Below are positions 24,392 to 33,675 of a stretch of DNA of 64,000 nucleotides, one piece after another. A program made the position numbers and the translations under genes. The notes beneath the pieces were generated by a model. That model did not search any database. It saw nothing but the letters and a program-made list of their open reading frames with translations, and was not told the DNA's origin. The first letter of the stretch is position 1; every line of letters starts with the position of its first letter. This DNA is from Gemmatimonadetes bacterium bin94. GTDB lineage: Bacteria; Gemmatimonadota; Gemmatimonadetes; Longimicrobiales; Gaopeijiaceae. The DNA is taken from assembly GCA_002238865.1 (NCBI GenBank), contig MPNE01000019.1, positions 1-64,000 on the forward strand, in the 5' to 3' direction.

Positions 24392-26077
24392 CTATCCTGT
24401 CTTCCCCACGTCCCCGGGGCTCCGGATCCTGTCCACCAGGTCCCGGATATGGGCCGGCGGCGCGGGCGTGAACCTCGATACCCCAAGCGCAACGGCGAAG
24501 TTCAGCAGCATCCCGACCGTGCCGATCCCTTCGGGCGAAATGCCGAACCACCAGTTTTCGGGCGTATCCGCTCCCGGATTGACGAATCGGAAGTAGATGA
24601 TGTACGCCGCCGTGAACGTGATTCCCGACAGCATGCCGGCGATCGCCCCCTCCCGGTTCATGGAACGCGTGAACGTGCCCAGGATGATCACCGGGAAGAA
24701 CGACGAAGCGGCCAATCCGAAGGCGAAGGCCACCACCTGGGCCACGAACCCCGGGTCGCTGATGCCGAGCAGACCCGCGGCAACCACGGCGAGGGCCGCG
24801 CTGATCCGGGCGGCGACCAGTTCGCCCCTTTCCGAAATGTCGGGCCTGAAGGCTCGTTTCAGAAGGTCGTGGCTTATCGCGGCGGACACCACGAGCAGCA
24901 AGCCCGCCGCCGTTGACAGCGCGGCGGCCAGCCCCCCCGCCGCCACCAGCCCCACCACCCAGTTGGGAAGGCGCGAGATTTCGGGGTTTGCGAGCACCAT
25001 GATGTCGGGGTTGACGGTGAGCTCGTTGCGCTCGGCGTCGCCCACGTACAGGATGTTGCCGTCCTGGTCGTGGTCTTCGAAGGTGATCAGCCCGGTGTCT
25101 TCCCATTTGTTGAACCACTCGGGCATGGCGTCGTAGGGCTGGCCGGCGACAGTGTCCAGCAAGTTGGCCCGCGCGAAGACCGCGATGGCAGGGGCGGTCG
25201 TGTACAGGATCGCGATGAAGAGGAGCGCCCACCCCACCGAGACGCGCGCGTCCCGGACCTTGGGCACCGTGTAGAAGCGGATGATCACGTGGGGGAGGCC
25301 GGCGGTGCCCACCATCAGCGCCGCCGTGATGAAGAATACGTCGATCATCGACTTCGTGCCGTCGGTGTACGCGGCAAAGCCGAGTTCGCGGTGAAGCCCG
25401 TCGAGCTTGTCCAGAAGGAAGACACCGCTCTCCGGATCCGCACCCCCGAAACCGAGCTGGGGAATGGGCGTCCCCGACAACATGACCGCGAGGAAGATGG
25501 CCGGGACCATGTAGGCGAAGATGAGCACGCAGTACTGGGCGACCTGCGTGTAGGTGATGCCCTTCATCCCCCCCAGCACGGCGTAGAAGAAGACGACTGC
25601 CATGCCGATGACCACCCCAACGGTGACGTCGACCTCGAGGAAGCGGCTGAAGACGATCCCTACGCCCCGCATCTGTCCGCTCACGTAGGTGAAGGACACA
25701 AAGATCGCGCACACCACCGCCACGATCCGCGCCACCTGGGAGTAGTATCGGTCGCCCACGAAATCCGGGACCGTGTACGCCCCGAACTTGCGCAGGTAGG
25801 GCGCCAGCAGAAGTGCCAGGAGGACATAGCCGCCGGTCCACCCCATCAGGTACACCGACCCGTCGTACCCCAGGAACGAAATCAGCCCCGCCATCGAAAT
25901 GAAGGATGCCGCCGACATCCAGTCGGCCGCGGTGGCCATCCCGTTGGCGAGGGGCGAGACGCCCGTGCCCGCGACGTAGAAGTCCTTGGTGGACCGGGCC
26001 CGGGACCAGATTGCGACACCGATGTAGAGGGCGAAGGACAACCCCACCAGCACGAAGGTCCAGGTGCGTACGTCCAT
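24392..26077 (-). CDS. Sodium:solute symporter large subunit (acetate-symporter/VC_2705 type)
   Basis: A 561-residue SSS-family protein with about 13 helices: STKDFYVAGTGVSPLANGMA, AADWMSAASFISMAGLISFLGYDG, VLGGMKGITYTQVAQY, VVGLVAAGGLAAALSTAAGLLLVVSAAISHDLLKR. An approximately 80-residue hydrophilic insert (MPEWFNKWEDTGLITFEDHD...) lies between helices, as in the two-component VC_2705 type. Such proteins move acetate or other short carboxylates. The small DUF4212 partner gene lies 73 nt upstream and the Tsx-like channel gene 17 nt downstream, making a three-gene uptake unit. Confidence 0.88.
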   Translation of the reverse strand: MDVRTWTFVLVGLSFALYIGVAIWSRARSTKDFYVAGTGVSPLANGMATAADWMSAASFISMAGLISFLGYDGSVYLMGWTGGYVLLALLLAPYLRKFGAYTVPDFVGDRYYSQVARIVAVVCAIFVSFTYVSGQMRGVGIVFSRFLEVDVTVGVVIGMAVVFFYAVLGGMKGITYTQVAQYCVLIFAYMVPAIFLAVMLSGTPIPQLGFGGADPESGVFLLDKLDGLHRELGFAAYTDGTKSMIDVFFITAALMVGTAGLPHVIIRFYTVPKVRDARVSVGWALLFIAILYTTAPAIAVFARANLLDTVAGQPYDAMPEWFNKWEDTGLITFEDHDQDGNILYVGDAERNELTVNPDIMVLANPEISRLPNWVVGLVAAGGLAAALSTAAGLLLVVSAAISHDLLKRAFRPDISERGELVAARISAALAVVAAGLLGISDPGFVAQVVAFAFGLAASSFFPVIILGTFTRSMNREGAIAGMLSGITFTAAYIIYFRFVNPGADTPENWWFGISPEGIGTVGMLLNFAVALGVSRFTPAPPAHIRDLVDRIRSPGDVGKTG

Positions 26078-26150
26078 CGCTACCGTGGCGGGCCCGCCGG
26101 CGCGGGCGGTCGGGACGGGCTTCTCGGGCGAAAGACGGGCAGGTGGCCCC

Positions 26151-26408
26151 TCATTCCTCCAGCACCCCGAACTCCGCGTCCAGCCGGTTCATCAGGCGCG
26201 CGTAGACGAAAATCAGCACCACGAAGACGTAGATCGACCCCTGTTGCGCGAACCAGAACCCCAGTTTGAAGCCCGTCCCGGGGATGCGAATCGCGTTCAA
26301 CGCGTCGGCGAAGAGGATCCCGAAACCGTACGAGACGACAAACCAGACGGAGAGGAGGATGGAGAGGTAGCGGAGGTTGCGGGCCCAGTAGGCGTCGGGA
26401 TCGGGCAT
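26151..26408 (-). CDS. Symporter small subunit, DUF4212 family
   Basis: An 85-residue protein with two membrane helices. It has the typical AYWARNLRYLSILLSVWFVVSYGFGILFADALN opening (about 6-38) and FWFAQQGSIYVFVVLIFVYARLMNRLD at the C-terminal side. DUF4212 proteins are encoded directly before SSS-family symporters of the kind that follows here and are taken to be their small subunit. Confidence 0.9.
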   Translation of the reverse strand: MPDPDAYWARNLRYLSILLSVWFVVSYGFGILFADALNAIRIPGTGFKLGFWFAQQGSIYVFVVLIFVYARLMNRLDAEFGVLEE

Positions 26409-26475
26409 GTGGGGGTTGTTGGGGGAGACGGGGTCGTGTGCTCAGGGCAGCCCCAACTTGGGGACGCGCCGTGGT

Positions 26476-26496
26476 CTTCGCCAGCCCTCGGCGAAG
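26476..26496. repeat. Inverted repeat between fhs and the symporter genes
   Basis: CTTCGCC (26476-26482), a 7-nt loop and GGCGAAG (26490-26496). It lies 53 nt beyond the stop of the formate-THF ligase gene, where a terminator would be expected, but no T tract follows on the minus strand. It could be a transcript-end hairpin or a factor-dependent terminator element. Confidence 0.35.
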
Positions 26497-26548
26497 GGAA
26501 TCTCCGCCAGGCACCGGGCGGCCCGCCGCCGGCCGGTGGCTGCTCTCC

Positions 26549-28216
26549 CTACATCAGCCCGTCGATCACCCCGTCCTCGCTCAGCGACATGGCAAGCGCC
26601 GCCGGCTTCGCCGCCAGCCCGGGCATGGTCATGATCGACCCCGTCTTGACGACCACGAAGCCCGCGCCAGCCGAAGGCGTCACCTCCCGCACGGTGATCC
26701 GGAACCCGCGTGGCCGCCCCAGCAGCGCCGGGTCGTCCGAGAACGAGTACTGGGTCTTGGCGATGCAAACGGGCGCGTCGGCAAGGCCGAAGGACTCGAG
26801 ACGCTCCAGTTCCGCGGTTACGCCGGGCTGGAAGTCCACCCCGGACGCGCCGTAGATCGACGTGGCGACGGTTTCGACCTTGTCCTTCAGTGGCAGGTGG
26901 TCGGGGTAGAGAGGCCGGAAGTCGGCCTCGCCGCTGTTCGCCAGCTCCCAGACCGCGTCCGCCAGCCCCGTGCATCCTTCTCCGCCTCCGCCGTGCGGAT
27001 CGGCCTCGACCGCGCGGAACCCGCGGGCCGCGCAGCCTTCGAGCACGGTGGCCACCTCGGCCTCGGTGTCGGTGGCGAAGCGGTTCACCGCCACGACCGC
27101 GGGCACGCCGAACCTGGCTACGTTCTCGGCGTGGCCGTACAGGTTCTCCAGGCCGCGCTCCAGCGCACCCAGGTCCTCGTTTGCCAGCGAATCCTTCGAG
27201 GCGCCGCCGTTCATCTTGAGGGCGCGGATGGTTGCGACGATGGCGACCGCGTCCGGACTCAGGCCACCGAGGCGGCACTTGATGTCGAAGAACTTCTCGG
27301 CCCCCAGGTCAGCGCCGAAGCCGGCCTCGGTGACGACGATGTCGCCCAGCTTGAGTCCTGCCCGGGTGGCGATCAGCGAGTTGCAGCCGTGTGCGATGTT
27401 GGCGAAGGGCCCGCCGTGGATGAATGCGGGTGTCCCGCCCAGCGTCTGCACCAGGTTCGGGTGCACCGCGTCGCGCATCAGGATTGCCATCGCGGTATGC
27501 GCGCCGATGTCGCGGCAGCGCACCGGTTCGCGGGTCCGCGTATACCCGATGATGATGTTGCCAAGCCGCTGCTCCAGGTCCGCCAGATCACGCGCCAGGC
27601 AGAAGATGGCCATGACCTCCGAGGCGGCGGTGATCATGAAGTTCTCTTCGCGGGGGATTCCGCCGAACGGGCCTCCGAGTCCCACGATGACCTTCCTGAG
27701 CGCACGATCGTTCATGTCCACCGCCCGCCCCCAGGTGATCCGCCGGTGGTCCAGCGCCGTGCTGTTCGGCCGGAAGAGATGGTTGTCCAGCATCGCGGAG
27801 AGGAGGGCGTGCGCGGATGTGATCGCGTGGAAGTCGCCGGTGAAATGGAGGTTGATGTCCTCCATCGGCACGACCTGGGAGTAGCCCCCGCCGGCCGCCC
27901 CTCCCTTGATCCCGAAGACGGGGCCGAGCGAGGCTTCGCGAATGCACAGGACCGGGTTGCGCCCCCGCAGGGTGAGCGCGTCGGCCAGCCCCACCGAGGT
28001 CGTGGACTTGCCTTCGCCCGCCGCGGTGGGGCTGCACCCGGTCACCAGCACGAGCTTGGCGGCGCGGTCGGGCCGGGCCTTGACGACCTCGAGGGGGACT
28101 TTGGCCTTGTGGTGGCCGTACTGGAGAATCTCGTCTGCACCGAGATCGACCTTGGCGGCGATATCGGCGATGGGCTTCATCTGGTGGGCTTGCGCAATCG
28201 CGATGTCGGAGAGCAT
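26549..28216 (-). CDS. fhs: Formate--tetrahydrofolate ligase
   Basis: A 555-residue protein, standard length. It catalyses formate + THF + ATP to 10-formyl-THF in the cytosol. Seen: the P-loop TAAGEGKSTTSVGLADAL (about 67-84), REASLGPVFGIKGGAAGGGYSQVVPM, NLHFTGDFHAI, and ITWGRAVDMNDRALR, all family hallmarks. ATG 28216 was chosen by the conserved start MLSDIAIAQAHQMKPI; the frame extends further upstream but that part is not typical. It is divergent from the ADP-ribosylglycohydrolase gene and separated by it from the formate dehydrogenase genes, so formate oxidation and formate activation are encoded side by side. Confidence 0.96.
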   Translation of the reverse strand: MLSDIAIAQAHQMKPIADIAAKVDLGADEILQYGHHKAKVPLEVVKARPDRAAKLVLVTGCSPTAAGEGKSTTSVGLADALTLRGRNPVLCIREASLGPVFGIKGGAAGGGYSQVVPMEDINLHFTGDFHAITSAHALLSAMLDNHLFRPNSTALDHRRITWGRAVDMNDRALRKVIVGLGGPFGGIPREENFMITAASEVMAIFCLARDLADLEQRLGNIIIGYTRTREPVRCRDIGAHTAMAILMRDAVHPNLVQTLGGTPAFIHGGPFANIAHGCNSLIATRAGLKLGDIVVTEAGFGADLGAEKFFDIKCRLGGLSPDAVAIVATIRALKMNGGASKDSLANEDLGALERGLENLYGHAENVARFGVPAVVAVNRFATDTEAEVATVLEGCAARGFRAVEADPHGGGGEGCTGLADAVWELANSGEADFRPLYPDHLPLKDKVETVATSIYGASGVDFQPGVTAELERLESFGLADAPVCIAKTQYSFSDDPALLGRPRGFRITVREVTPSAGAGFVVVKTGSIMTMPGLAAKPAALAMSLSEDGVIDGLM

Positions 28217-28314
28217 GGGTGTCCTGGCGTGCGGCGGGTCTGGGAGTGGGGAGGCACCGGAGATCAGCGCCCCAAGTCTCGCGCTGAAACAGGGGGCGAG
28301 CAAGGGGGTTTGCC

Positions 28315-29175
28315 ATGTGGGGAGCGATCATCGGCGACATCGTCGGGTCCGTGTACGAATGGGACCGGATCAAGAGCAAGGACTTCGAATTCTTCGATCC
28401 CGGCGGCCACTTCACGGACGACTCCGTGTGCACGGCGGCGATCGCCGACATCCTTCTGCACGACCGACCGGCGCCGACCACGCTGCAGGAGTGGTGCCGC
28501 CGCCATCCGGGCGTTTCCTACGGCGGCTGGTTCGGGCAGTGGATATGGCACGAGCGGCCCGAGCCCTACGACAGCTACGGCAACGGCGCGGCCATGCGGG
28601 TCTCCCCTGCGGCGCTCCTGCACGCCGACGACCTGGACGCCGCCCTCGCCGCCTCCGACCGGGTCACCGCCATCACCCACGACCACCCCGAGGGGATGAA
28701 GGGCGCGCGGGCCACGGTCCACGCGATCTGGCTCGCGGCGCGCGGCGAGGGCGCCGCCGGCATTCGCGGGACCGTCGCCGCCGAGTACGGCTACGACCTT
28801 TCACGCACCGTGGACGAAATCCGGCCCGGCTACGTCTTCAACGAGATCTGCCAGGAAACGGTGCCCGAAGCGATCACCTGCGCGCTGGAATCGAACTCGT
28901 TCGAAGATGCCGTCCGCAACGCGGTGTCGCTCGGCGGCGACTCCGACACGGTGGCCGCGATCGCGGGGCCGGTCGCCGAGGCGATGCACGGCATCCCAGG
29001 CGACATGAGGGCGCGGGCCGAGGAACGGTACCTCGCCGACGCACCCGACATCGTCAGCGTCATGGGGGAGCTGTACGGCCGAGCGCGCCTCCCAACCCCG
29101 TCTGGCCCAGCGCGGGCGGGGGTGCCACCGGCTTCAACGCCACGGGGCACGCCTTCAGCGCCGCCGTCTGCGTAA
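28315..29175 (+). CDS. ADP-ribosylglycohydrolase family protein (DraG-like)
   Basis: A 286-residue protein. It would cleave ADP-ribose from proteins or nucleic acids using two metal ions. Seen: MWGAIIGDIVGSVYEW at the very start, the metal-binding FTDDSVCTAA (about 33-42) and NAVSLGGDSDTVAAIAG near residue 205, both diagnostic for the family. ATG 28315 has AAGGGGG 6 nt upstream. The last 38 residues (from about PTPSGPARAG) are low-complexity and lie on DNA that also encodes the C-terminus of the convergent formate dehydrogenase gene, a 116-bp tail-to-tail overlap. Its location inside the formate/one-carbon cluster hints at post-translational control of these enzymes, but that is speculation. 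Confidence 0.88.
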   Translation: MWGAIIGDIVGSVYEWDRIKSKDFEFFDPGGHFTDDSVCTAAIADILLHDRPAPTTLQEWCRRHPGVSYGGWFGQWIWHERPEPYDSYGNGAAMRVSPAALLHADDLDAALAASDRVTAITHDHPEGMKGARATVHAIWLAARGEGAAGIRGTVAAEYGYDLSRTVDEIRPGYVFNEICQETVPEAITCALESNSFEDAVRNAVSLGGDSDTVAAIAGPVAEAMHGIPGDMRARAEERYLADAPDIVSVMGELYGRARLPTPSGPARAGVPPASTPRGTPSAPPSA

Positions 29176-31834
29176 CGGGGTCGTATCCGCCCCCGGTGAG
29201 CACGTTCACCGGCACGTCGTTGAACGCGAAGGAAGCGAACACGGTTCCACGCGGCGAGCGGGTCGTGGCGCGCACCTTCACGTGGACGCACCCGCGCGGA
29301 CTGCTCAGTTCGGCCCAGCCGCCGTTCTGCAGTCCGAGCCCGGCAATGTCGTCGGGGTGAACTTCGAGCCTCTCCTCCGAGAGCAGGTAGTCGAGGCCTT
29401 CGGAGCGTCCGGTCTGGGTCCGGGTGTGGTATGCGGGGAGACGCCGGCCCGTGGTGAGCCAGATCGGATAGTCCTCGTTGACGGTTTCCTCGGGGTCCCG
29501 GTAGGTGAGCATCTTGAAGATGCCTCGACCGTTGATGAACCCGTCCTCGTGCAGCCGCGGGGTACCCGGATGGCCGGGTTCGGGCACGGGCCACTGGTAC
29601 TCGCTTCGCGCGATCCGGTCCCAGTCGAGGCCGGCGTAGATCGGTGACAGGGAGCAGAGCTCGTTGAACACCTCCCTGGCGGACTGGAAGCCGAAGCCCT
29701 CCCATCCCATGCGCTCGCCGAGCCGCGACAGGATCCACCAGTCCGGCCTGGCTTCACCGGGGGGCGGCACGGCAGCCCGCAGGCGCTGGACACGGCGCTC
29801 GGTGTTCGTGCAGACGCCGTCGGTTTCGGCCCAGGCGGTGGCCGGGAACACCACGTCCGCCATCTCCGCGGTCTCGCTCATGAAGATGTCGATCACGACC
29901 AGGCAGTCGAGGCTCTTCAAGGCGTGCTCGCAGTGCTGCCGGTCCGGGTCCGAGACGACGGTGTTCTCGCCGTCGATGATCATTGCACGGATACGATCCC
30001 CCGCAAGGTCGAGCGCGGTGACCTTGGTCATACCCTCCTCGAGGTCGACCGGGCGACCGTATGCCCGTGCGAATTTCTCCTGGTGCGCCGGGACCGTGAC
30101 CGACTGGAATCCCGGGTAGTTGTTGGGAAGCGCGCCCGCGTCGCCCGCGCCCTGGATGTTGTTCTGGCCGCGCATGGGGTTCACGCCGGTGCCCTCGCGC
30201 CCGAGGTTGCCGGTCATCAGGGCGAGGTTGCACAGGCTCTGCACGTTGTCCACGCCGCAGATGTGTTCGGTAATCCCCACCGTGTAGTAGATGGCAGCGC
30301 GGTCGGCCCCTCCGTACAGCAGCGCCGCCGCTTCGATGTCTTCGGCCGGAACCCCGCAGATCCCCGACGCCCACTCGGGCGTGAAGCGCGCGACGTGCTC
30401 CAGGAACCCCTCGCCCTCGGTCGTGTGCTCCTCCATGAAACTGTCGTCCAGCAGCCCGTCGCGCGCGATCACATGCGCCATCGCGAGGAGCAGCGAGACG
30501 TCCGAGCCCACCCGGATGGGCAGGTACACGTCGCTGATGTCGGCCAGGCCGATCCGCCTGGGGTCGGCCACGATCATCTTCGCGCCGCGGGTCAACGCCC
30601 GCTTGAGCCGGGTGGCCGCGACGGGGTGGCACTCGGTCATGTTCGTGCCGATGCAGAAGATCACATCCGGCTTGTCCATGTCCGCGAGCGGGTTCGACAT
30701 GGCGCCTCTCCCGATTGTTGCCGCCAGACCGGCGACTGTGGGAGCGTGTCAGGCACGGCTGCAGTTGTCGATGTGATTCGTCCCGAGTCCCGCCCGAATG
30801 AAGCGCTGCAGCATGTAGGCGGCCTCGTGGGGCGCCCTCCCGGAAGCCACGGCGTAGACCGACTCCCGGCCGTGCTTCCCGACCACTCTGCGCAGGTCCG
30901 TCGCGGCACGATCCAGCGCCTCGTCCCAGGACGCCGGCCGCAGCTTGCCCGACTCCAGGTCGCGCACGAAAGGTGTGGACAGTCGCTCCCTGTGGTGCAC
31001 GAAGTCGAAGGCGAACTGACCCTTGACGCAGAGCGCTCCCTCGTTGGCCGGGCCGTCCATGGCGGGCAGAACGCCGACGATCTGGTCGCCCCGCGTCATC
31101 ACGTCCACCGAACAGCCCACGCCGCAGTAAGGGCAGATGGTTCTCGTCGTCTCCGTCTCGCCGGGCACGTCCCTGTTGGCCAGCGCCTTGAGGTCGCCGA
31201 GTGCCCCGGTGGGACAGGTCTGGATGCACTGGCCGCAGAATGTGCACGCCGAATCATTGAGGAAGCCGCCGAACTCGGTGGTGATCTTCGTGTCGAAGCC
31301 CCGGTTCATGATCGAGATCGCGTAGTCGCCCTCCTGCTCGGCGCACACGCGCACGCAGCGGTAGCAGGAAATGCAGTTGTCGTAGTCGCGCTTGATGAAG
31401 GGATTGTCGTCGTCGAAGCGACTCTCGCCGGAGAGCGCCCCGTCGAAGCGCCCGGTGCGCGCGTCGTAACGGTCGAGCAGCGTCGCCATCTCCTGCGACG
31501 CGTAGCCGTGCAGCGGGTCGACATCGGTGTCGCGGTTTTCCGAGGCCACCATCTCCATGAGGACCCGCCGCTGCACCTCGATGCTCGCGGTTCGGGTGCG
31601 CACCACCATCCCGGGCTCCGCCTTCGTCGTGCACGACGCGACGGGATTGCGCGCGCCCTCCAGCTCCACTACACACAGGCGGCAACCCCCGAAGGGTTCG
31701 AGGCGGGGGTCGTAGCACAGTGTGGGGATCTCCTTGCCGTGCCTCTCGGCGACTTCGAAGATGGTCTCCCCGCGCCGGAAGGCGACTCGCTCGCCATCCA
31801 GGGTCAGGGTCAACGCCGTTCCGTTCCGGCCCAT
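29060..31834 (-). CDS. fdhA: NAD-linked formate dehydrogenase catalytic subunit, selenoprotein (Sec362)
   Basis: Reading through TGA at 30751-30749 gives a single 924-residue protein. Residues 1-75: [2Fe-2S] ferredoxin domain (Cys40, Cys51, Cys54, Cys68). About 140-220: two [4Fe-4S] motifs, CISCYRCVRVC and CTFCGQCIQTC. From about 230: molybdopterin oxidoreductase with its own [4Fe-4S] site CPYCGVGC. The UGA lies in NHIDNCSRA-U-HAPTVAGLAATIG, exactly the catalytic Sec/Cys site of formate dehydrogenases, and the downstream GRGAMSNPLADMDKPDVIF and GVNPMRGQNN are typical. A GGUCU-loop SECIS follows. It oxidises formate to CO2 (or the reverse), passing electrons via Fe-S clusters to the NuoE-NuoF-type partner encoded 5 nt upstream. 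ATG 31834 has AAAGG 9 nt upstream. Mo or W cannot be decided. Confidence 0.93.
30720..30736 (-). promoter_or_regulatory. SECIS hairpin of fdhA
   Basis: On the minus strand GTCGCC (30736-30731), loop GGTCT (30730-30726) and GGCGGC (30725-30720) form a 6-bp stem (one G-U pair) whose loop begins 19 nt after the UGA codon. The GGUCU loop and spacing match the SECIS elements of Escherichia coli formate dehydrogenase mRNAs, where SelB binds the loop. Confidence 0.85.
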
Positions 31835-31839
31835 GGGAC

Positions 31840-33534
31840 TCAGCCTTTCTGTTGCGGCCCGCGGACCGCCACGAATTCCCGAACCTGGTCCGGGAAATAC
31901 CTGAGCAAACTTTCCGTGAGGAGGGGTGCGGCCTGCCCCAGCCCGCACGCGCTCGTCTTCTTCATGACTTCACTGAGGTCGGTCACCTCGTCAACCCACG
32001 CGTCGAGATCACGCGGCCCCTTCCCGTCCAGCCGCTCCACCAGCCGCTGGGTTCCAATCCTGCACGGGAAGCACTTGCCGCACGACTCTTCCGCGAAGAA
32101 TTCCATCGACTCGCGCGTCACGGCAATCATGTTGCGGGAATCGTCGAACACCATGATACCCCCCGCGCCCAGGAAGCTCTCCTTTGCCCTGATCGACGGC
32201 TCGTCCAGCGTCACCGACAGGTCGCGAGCGCCCAGGAAACCCCCGGACAACCCCGCCATCGTCACCGCCTGGAAACACCGCCCGGGGAGCGGCCCGCCCG
32301 CCCAGTCGTCCAGCAACTCGCGGAGGGGCAGCCCGATTGGGACCTCGTAGTTGCCGGGACGAGCGATGTCGCCGGAGAGGCTGATCACTTTCGTGCCGGC
32401 GTGGCCGCCGCGTCCGAGCCCCTGATACCAGTCGGCTCCCCTTGCCAGGATCGGGGGCACCGATGCCAGCGTCTCCACGTTGTTCACCACGGTGGGGAGG
32501 TTGTCGTACCCGTGCGTGACGGGGAAGGGGGGACGGTTCCGGGGGAAGGGGTGCTTTCCTTCGAGCGAGTTGAGGAGAGACGTCTCTTCTCCGCAAATGT
32601 AGGCTCCCGCGCCCCGCCGCACCATAAGGTCGAAGGAGAAGCCGGTGCCCAGGATCCCGTCCCCCATCAACCCGGCCGCCACCGCTTCGGCGATTGCCCC
32701 TTCGAGCACGTCGAAGGTCTCCGGGTACTCGTAGCGCAGGTAGATGAACCCGCGCACGGCACCGGTGGCGTATGCGGCCAGCGCCATCCCCTCCACCAGC
32801 CCGTGGGGGTCGTGGTCCATCAGTACCCGGTCCTTGAAGCACCCGGGCTCGCCCTCGTCCGCGTTGCACACGATCGTCCTGGGCTCTCCGGGTGCCTCGG
32901 CGACCGCCCGCCATTTCCGCCCGGTCGGGAAACCCGCGCCGCCCCGCCCGGCCAGGCCGCTCCGGTCGACGACGCCGATCACCTCGTCGGGTGTCATCTC
33001 CCCGACCGCCCGCGTCAGCGCCTCGTACCCGCCCTGGCTCCGGTACCCGTCGAGGGTGGCGCGGCCCGGGGTGCGGATCCCCGCGAAGACGCACTCCTCG
33101 ATGCCGTCCGGTGGCGGAGCGGGGAGAGGGGACGGCCCGCTCGTCAACGTCGCGGCGGTCCGTCCCGTCAACACGGTGTCGCCCTGGATTACGGGTACGG
33201 GCTGGTCGCAGCGTCCCGGGCAGGGCATGGCTTGCGGGTCGTGCCCCGCGGCGCGAAGGCTGGCCACGAGCACATCGGCACCCCGCATGGCGCAGACGGG
33301 ACCTGTGCACACCCTTGGCCGCTCGGCACCCCCGGCGTCCCTTGAGAAGTGGTGATAGAAGGTGACGATACCGAACAGATCGGCGATGGGAATCCGCAGT
33401 TGCCGGGACACGTCCCTCAGGGCATCCTCCGACAGGTGGCCGTCGCGTTCGTGAAGTGCGTGCAACAGCGGTAGCAGCGGCGCTGGCTCGTCCTTCCAGC
33501 GCGCCACGAGGTCGGCGTTGGTCGGTGTCGGCAT
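31840..33534 (-). CDS. fdhB: Formate dehydrogenase NAD(H)/FMN subunit, NuoE-NuoF fusion
   Basis: A 564-residue protein. The first about 150 residues are a NuoE-like thioredoxin-fold [2Fe-2S] domain (RVCTGPVCAMRGADV; MPCPGRCDQP, four Cys). The remainder is NuoF-like: FMN/NADH-binding SGLAGRGGAGFPTGRKW, CNADEGEPGCFKDR, GAGAYICGEETSLLNSLEGK, and [4Fe-4S] ligands ESCGKCFPCRIG with a later Cys in SACGLGQAA. It transfers electrons between FdhA and NAD+. In most NAD-dependent formate dehydrogenases (for example FdsG and FdsB) these are separate proteins. ATG 33534 is chosen as the closest to the conserved part; ATG 33594 would add 20 residues, and both ribosome-binding sites are weak. It lies 5 nt upstream of fdhA and is divergent from fdhD. 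Confidence 0.9.
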   Translation of the reverse strand: MPTPTNADLVARWKDEPAPLLPLLHALHERDGHLSEDALRDVSRQLRIPIADLFGIVTFYHHFSRDAGGAERPRVCTGPVCAMRGADVLVASLRAAGHDPQAMPCPGRCDQPVPVIQGDTVLTGRTAATLTSGPSPLPAPPPDGIEECVFAGIRTPGRATLDGYRSQGGYEALTRAVGEMTPDEVIGVVDRSGLAGRGGAGFPTGRKWRAVAEAPGEPRTIVCNADEGEPGCFKDRVLMDHDPHGLVEGMALAAYATGAVRGFIYLRYEYPETFDVLEGAIAEAVAAGLMGDGILGTGFSFDLMVRRGAGAYICGEETSLLNSLEGKHPFPRNRPPFPVTHGYDNLPTVVNNVETLASVPPILARGADWYQGLGRGGHAGTKVISLSGDIARPGNYEVPIGLPLRELLDDWAGGPLPGRCFQAVTMAGLSGGFLGARDLSVTLDEPSIRAKESFLGAGGIMVFDDSRNMIAVTRESMEFFAEESCGKCFPCRIGTQRLVERLDGKGPRDLDAWVDEVTDLSEVMKKTSACGLGQAAPLLTESLLRYFPDQVREFVAVRGPQQKG

Positions 33535-33675
33535 ACCGTCCCGCGGTTTGGGGTGGCTGAAGTCGAGTGCGATCCGGGGTGGGGGACCAAACATATGTTC
33601 TTTTCGCGTCCCGGGCACATCCGTGCGCATAATGGGTGAGCGGGACCGGCAAGAATCCGAACGGGAGGAGCCTCG

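Noticed and set aside
26476-26496. Inverted repeat as an intrinsic terminator for fhs
   Set aside because: No T tract on either side; recorded only as an inverted repeat.
30749-30751. fdhA as a pseudogene or two separate genes split by a stop
   Set aside because: The stop is UGA at the known Sec site, both parts are conserved in one frame, and a GGUCU-loop SECIS follows at the right distance.
31840-33534. NuoE-NuoF-like gene as part of respiratory complex I
   Set aside because: It is fused, stands alone and is 5 nt upstream of fdhA; no other nuo genes are present.
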